Below, piece by piece: positions 23,177-24,913 of a stretch of DNA of 24,913 nucleotides. The notes beneath the pieces were generated by a model. It did not search any database. It had not been told where the DNA came from and saw only the letters and a list, made by a program, of their open reading frames with translations. Origin of the DNA: JAZLIL01 sp045617405. Its GTDB lineage: Bacteria; Bacillota; Clostridia; Lachnospirales; Lachnospiraceae. A program made the translations under genes and the position numbers. Position 1 is the stretch's first letter. Every line of letters starts with the position of its first letter. Location of the stretch: the NCBI GenBank assembly GCA_045617405.1, contig JAZLIL010000137.1:1-24913 (forward strand). The letters run 5' to 3'.

Positions 23177-23731
23177 CAGGTGCTTTCGAACTTCGAAGAT
23201 CGGAAATCCGACGATGGTGTAGTAATCGCCGTGAATCTCTTTTATATAGGGGGCAAATTTCCCCTGAATTGCGTATGCTCCGGCCTTGTCCATCGGCTCT
23301 CCGGTTGCAACATAGGCGCGGATTTCATCTGCGGTCATCTTTCCGACTTCGACCTCGGCGGTCACGTGGAAGGTGTCCGCTTTTGTTTTCCCGAGCCCGT
23401 TTTGTAGAAGAAGTGTAACACCCGTAGTAACAAGATGTTTGTCATCTGCAAGGGATCTGAGCATTCGGAAGGCCTCATCCTCGCCTTTCGGCTTTGTCAG
23501 AATCTCGCCGCGATGCCACACAACGGTGTCGGCACCGATGATTATCGCCGGGGTAAGAATCTGCTTTGATACTGCGTTAGCCTTGAGAAGTGAAAGCTTT
23601 TCGACAAGGATTTCAGGATCCTTCTCCGCGATGTTTTCATCGCAGTCGCTTACAACAACTTCAAAATCTATTCCGAGAAGTGAAAGGATCTCCTTACGTC
23701 TTGGAGAACCCGATCCAAGAATTATTCTCAT
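23129..23731 (-). CDS. maf: Maf-like nucleoside triphosphate pyrophosphatase
   Basis: A 200-residue house-cleaning enzyme that hydrolyses non-canonical or excess NTPs (commonly dTTP/UTP) to NMP and pyrophosphate; older annotation calls it a septum formation inhibitor. Motifs are LGSGSPRRKEIL at residues 4-15, IIGADTVVWH near 68 and DKAGAYAIQGKFA near 147. I chose the ATG at 23731 because it matches the family start, although its ribosome binding site (AGGCGG) is weak; an in-frame ATG at 23782 would add 17 residues. The final residues (TASRVPAK) lie in a duplicated DNA segment and may be a recent extension. It is divergent from the membrane-protein gene. Confidence 0.93.
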   Translation of the reverse strand: MRIILGSGSPRRKEILSLLGIDFEVVVSDCDENIAEKDPEILVEKLSLLKANAVSKQILTPAIIIGADTVVWHRGEILTKPKGEDEAFRMLRSLADDKHLVTTGVTLLLQNGLGKTKADTFHVTAEVEVGKMTADEIRAYVATGEPMDKAGAYAIQGKFAPYIKEIHGDYYTIVGFPIFEVRKHLTKMIRQATASRVPAK

Positions 23732-23788
23732 AGTGCCGCCTTTCTGTTTTCCTTTATGCATCATATTCTGTGCAATCTTCACAGCAGA

Positions 23789-23794
23789 CAGTAT
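23789..23794 (-). promoter_or_regulatory. Probable -10 box of maf
   Basis: Read on the minus strand, TATACT with an extended -10 TGA directly before it. No strong -35 is seen. Confidence 0.4.
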
Positions 23795-23855
23795 ATCATC
23801 ATTTTGCCGCGAAGGAAATCACAATTGCGAAGATGCCGGGATAGCGCGATAATTC

Positions 23856-23885
23856 TTGATGTTGCGACAAAAGGTGTGATATAAT
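23856..23885 (+). promoter_or_regulatory. Promoter for the seven-helix membrane protein
   Basis: TTGATG at 23856-23861, an 18-base spacer and a perfect TATAAT at 23880-23885 with extended TGA. The leader is about 60 bases. Confidence 0.7.
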
Positions 23886-23949
23886 GCGACGTTGTGGGCC
23901 CTAACATGTACGCTCACGAAATATTTTCGGGTGGAACGAGGAAAAGAAA

Positions 23950-24777
23950 ATGAAAGAAGTAAAATGGTATACCAATCAGAAGATGACGTGGAAAAGGGTT
24001 ATCGTGCTGGCACTTATCACAGCGGTTGTTACTGCGGGACTGAAGCTGATACCGGCACTAAACGGAACATCGTTTCAGGATATTGCAGTAAATCTTGAGT
24101 GCTGGATTTTGTTTGCCGTTTATATCATTATCAACTGCGAAAAGTGGCAGGAAGCATCAATCAAGACCTTTGTGTTTTTCCTGATAAGCCAGCCGCTTAT
24201 CTACCTGATTCAGGTGCCCTTCGCGGGGATGGGATTCGGACTTTTTCAGTACTACAAGTACTGGTTTGTTATCACGGTTCTGACGCTTCCGGGTGCGGCA
24301 ATCGCATTTCTCGTAAAGCGAAAGGACTGGCTTGGTACTGCGGTATTATCGGTTGCGACGGGGTTCCTCGGCTTCATGACAGCGGACTATTTCTGGTCGG
24401 TCAAGGCAAAATTCCCGAAGCACATCCTGAGCATGTGCTTTTGTATCGCACTCGTGCTCTTCCTTGCTTTTGTACTTCTCGATAAGAAAATGCACCGCAT
24501 TGTGGCAGTCGGCGTTGCCGTTGTCGTTCTTGCTGTTTCGCTGTTCATATTAAAACCGATTGACAAGCAGACAATCGATCTCGGTGAAGGTACCTGGACC
24601 TGCACGGTCGACAAGCCCGACATTGCGGATGTCGTAATTTCCGACGGCACTCAGGCACTTGTGACCGCACACTCGGACGGCAACACCTTTGTGACCTTTG
24701 TCAACGGGCAGGGCGAAATTAAGGAGTATCTGATCTCGGTCGGCGGCGGAAGCATTTACCTTAACGAAATGGACTAG
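23950..24777 (+). CDS. Membrane protein of unknown function with C-terminal exported domain
   Basis: A 275-residue protein I cannot assign to a named family. About seven hydrophobic helices are visible, near residues 17-36, 50-65, 70-90, 105-125, 127-149, 157-177 and 182-200. A polar C-terminal domain of about 75 residues follows (GEGTWTCTVDKPDIADV, then repeated short hydrophobic strands ending ISVGGGSIYL). With seven helices and a basic N-terminus (KRV before helix 1), this tail should face outside the cell. The strand pattern loosely resembles a small immunoglobulin-like domain, which is a guess. The ATG follows GAGG by eight bases. It is a single-gene unit followed directly by the palindromic element. 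Confidence 0.7.
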   Translation: MKEVKWYTNQKMTWKRVIVLALITAVVTAGLKLIPALNGTSFQDIAVNLECWILFAVYIIINCEKWQEASIKTFVFFLISQPLIYLIQVPFAGMGFGLFQYYKYWFVITVLTLPGAAIAFLVKRKDWLGTAVLSVATGFLGFMTADYFWSVKAKFPKHILSMCFCIALVLFLAFVLLDKKMHRIVAVGVAVVVLAVSLFILKPIDKQTIDLGEGTWTCTVDKPDIADVVISDGTQALVTAHSDGNTFVTFVNGQGEIKEYLISVGGGSIYLNEMD

Positions 24778-24778
24778 T

Positions 24779-24913
24779 GCAGCGTCCAAAAATTAACTGG
24801 ACCAAAAACGCAGAATGAATTTTCGTTCTGCAAAGAAGAAAAACGCAGGCGTAGCGGGCTACGTCAAGTTTTTCTGATGAAGCAGTAGGAAATTCAGGCA
24901 AGTTATTTGGTGT
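24779..24913. repeat. Large imperfect palindromic element (MITE-like or intergenic repeat), cut by the window end
   Basis: All of these pairs share one centre near 24856: CGTAGC/GCTACG (24850/24858), AGAAAAAC/GTTTTTCT (24837/24868), CTGC/GCAG (24828/24882), TGAATTTTC/GGAAATTCA (24816/24888) and ACCAAA/TTTGGT (24801/24906). The left arm also contains its own hairpin, GCAGAATGAA/TTCGTTCTGC (24810/24822). The outer left end (AAAAATTAACTGG) should find its partner just past 24913. It has no coding capacity. Confidence 0.75.

Overview
The window looks like chromosomal DNA of an anaerobic, low-to-medium GC member of the Bacillota, class Clostridia (a gut-type Lachnospiraceae or relative is my best guess, not proven). 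The reasons are strong AGGAGG-type ribosome binding sites, reverse rubrerythrin, a Pta/butyrate kinase pair, an OYE-type Fe-S flavoenzyme and a reductase-ended NRPS of the kind known from gut Clostridia. No rRNA, tRNA, CRISPR array, transposase or phage gene is visible. All calls come from reading the sequence and recalling families; no search was run.

Layout. (1) 1-7930: the 3' two thirds or so of a nonribosomal peptide synthetase, (A)-PCP-C-A-PCP-C-A-PCP-R, entering from the left edge. It is split into two frames by one extra A in an A10 run at 1984-1993. The terminal reductase domain predicts release of a peptide aldehyde or alcohol. (2) 7927-9685: an oxygen/sulfur pair, reverse rubrerythrin with a near-consensus promoter overlapping the NRPS stop codon, then cysteine synthase. 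The cysK ribosome binding site can pair perfectly over 10 bases with the sequence at the rubrerythrin stop. (3) 9740-10507: a minus-strand FMN-dependent azoreductase-like gene, followed by a 48-bp tandem repeat and a terminator. (4) 10508-16870: a catabolic-looking block made of an OYE/2,4-dienoyl-CoA reductase-like enzyme, a LysR regulator, a divergent MFS transporter and a minus-strand UroD-superfamily protein. These are separated by strong bidirectional terminators and unusual repeats. (5) 16871-21984: a tight six-gene operon encoding an Fe-S/Zn flavoprotein, a thiolase-like protein, a DUF35 OB-fold partner, a stand-alone acyl carrier protein, phosphate acyltransferase and butyrate kinase. 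(6) 22108-24777: ordinary genes (rhomboid protease, Maf nucleotide pyrophosphatase, a seven-helix membrane protein). (7) 24779-24913: the left arm, centre and most of the right arm of a large palindromic element cut by the window end.

How the genes work together. Block 5, with its MFS transporter, LysR regulator and reductases nearby, reads as an uptake-reduction-cleavage route that ends in substrate-level phosphorylation: acyl thioester to acyl phosphate to ATP. The embedded ACP next to a thiolase/DUF35 pair is the most unusual feature, and this is my best candidate for an undescribed system. A second theme is that degenerate short tandem duplications sit at gene edges: the LysR start and stop, the rhomboid and Maf 3' ends, the azoreductase 3' flank and the OYE leader.
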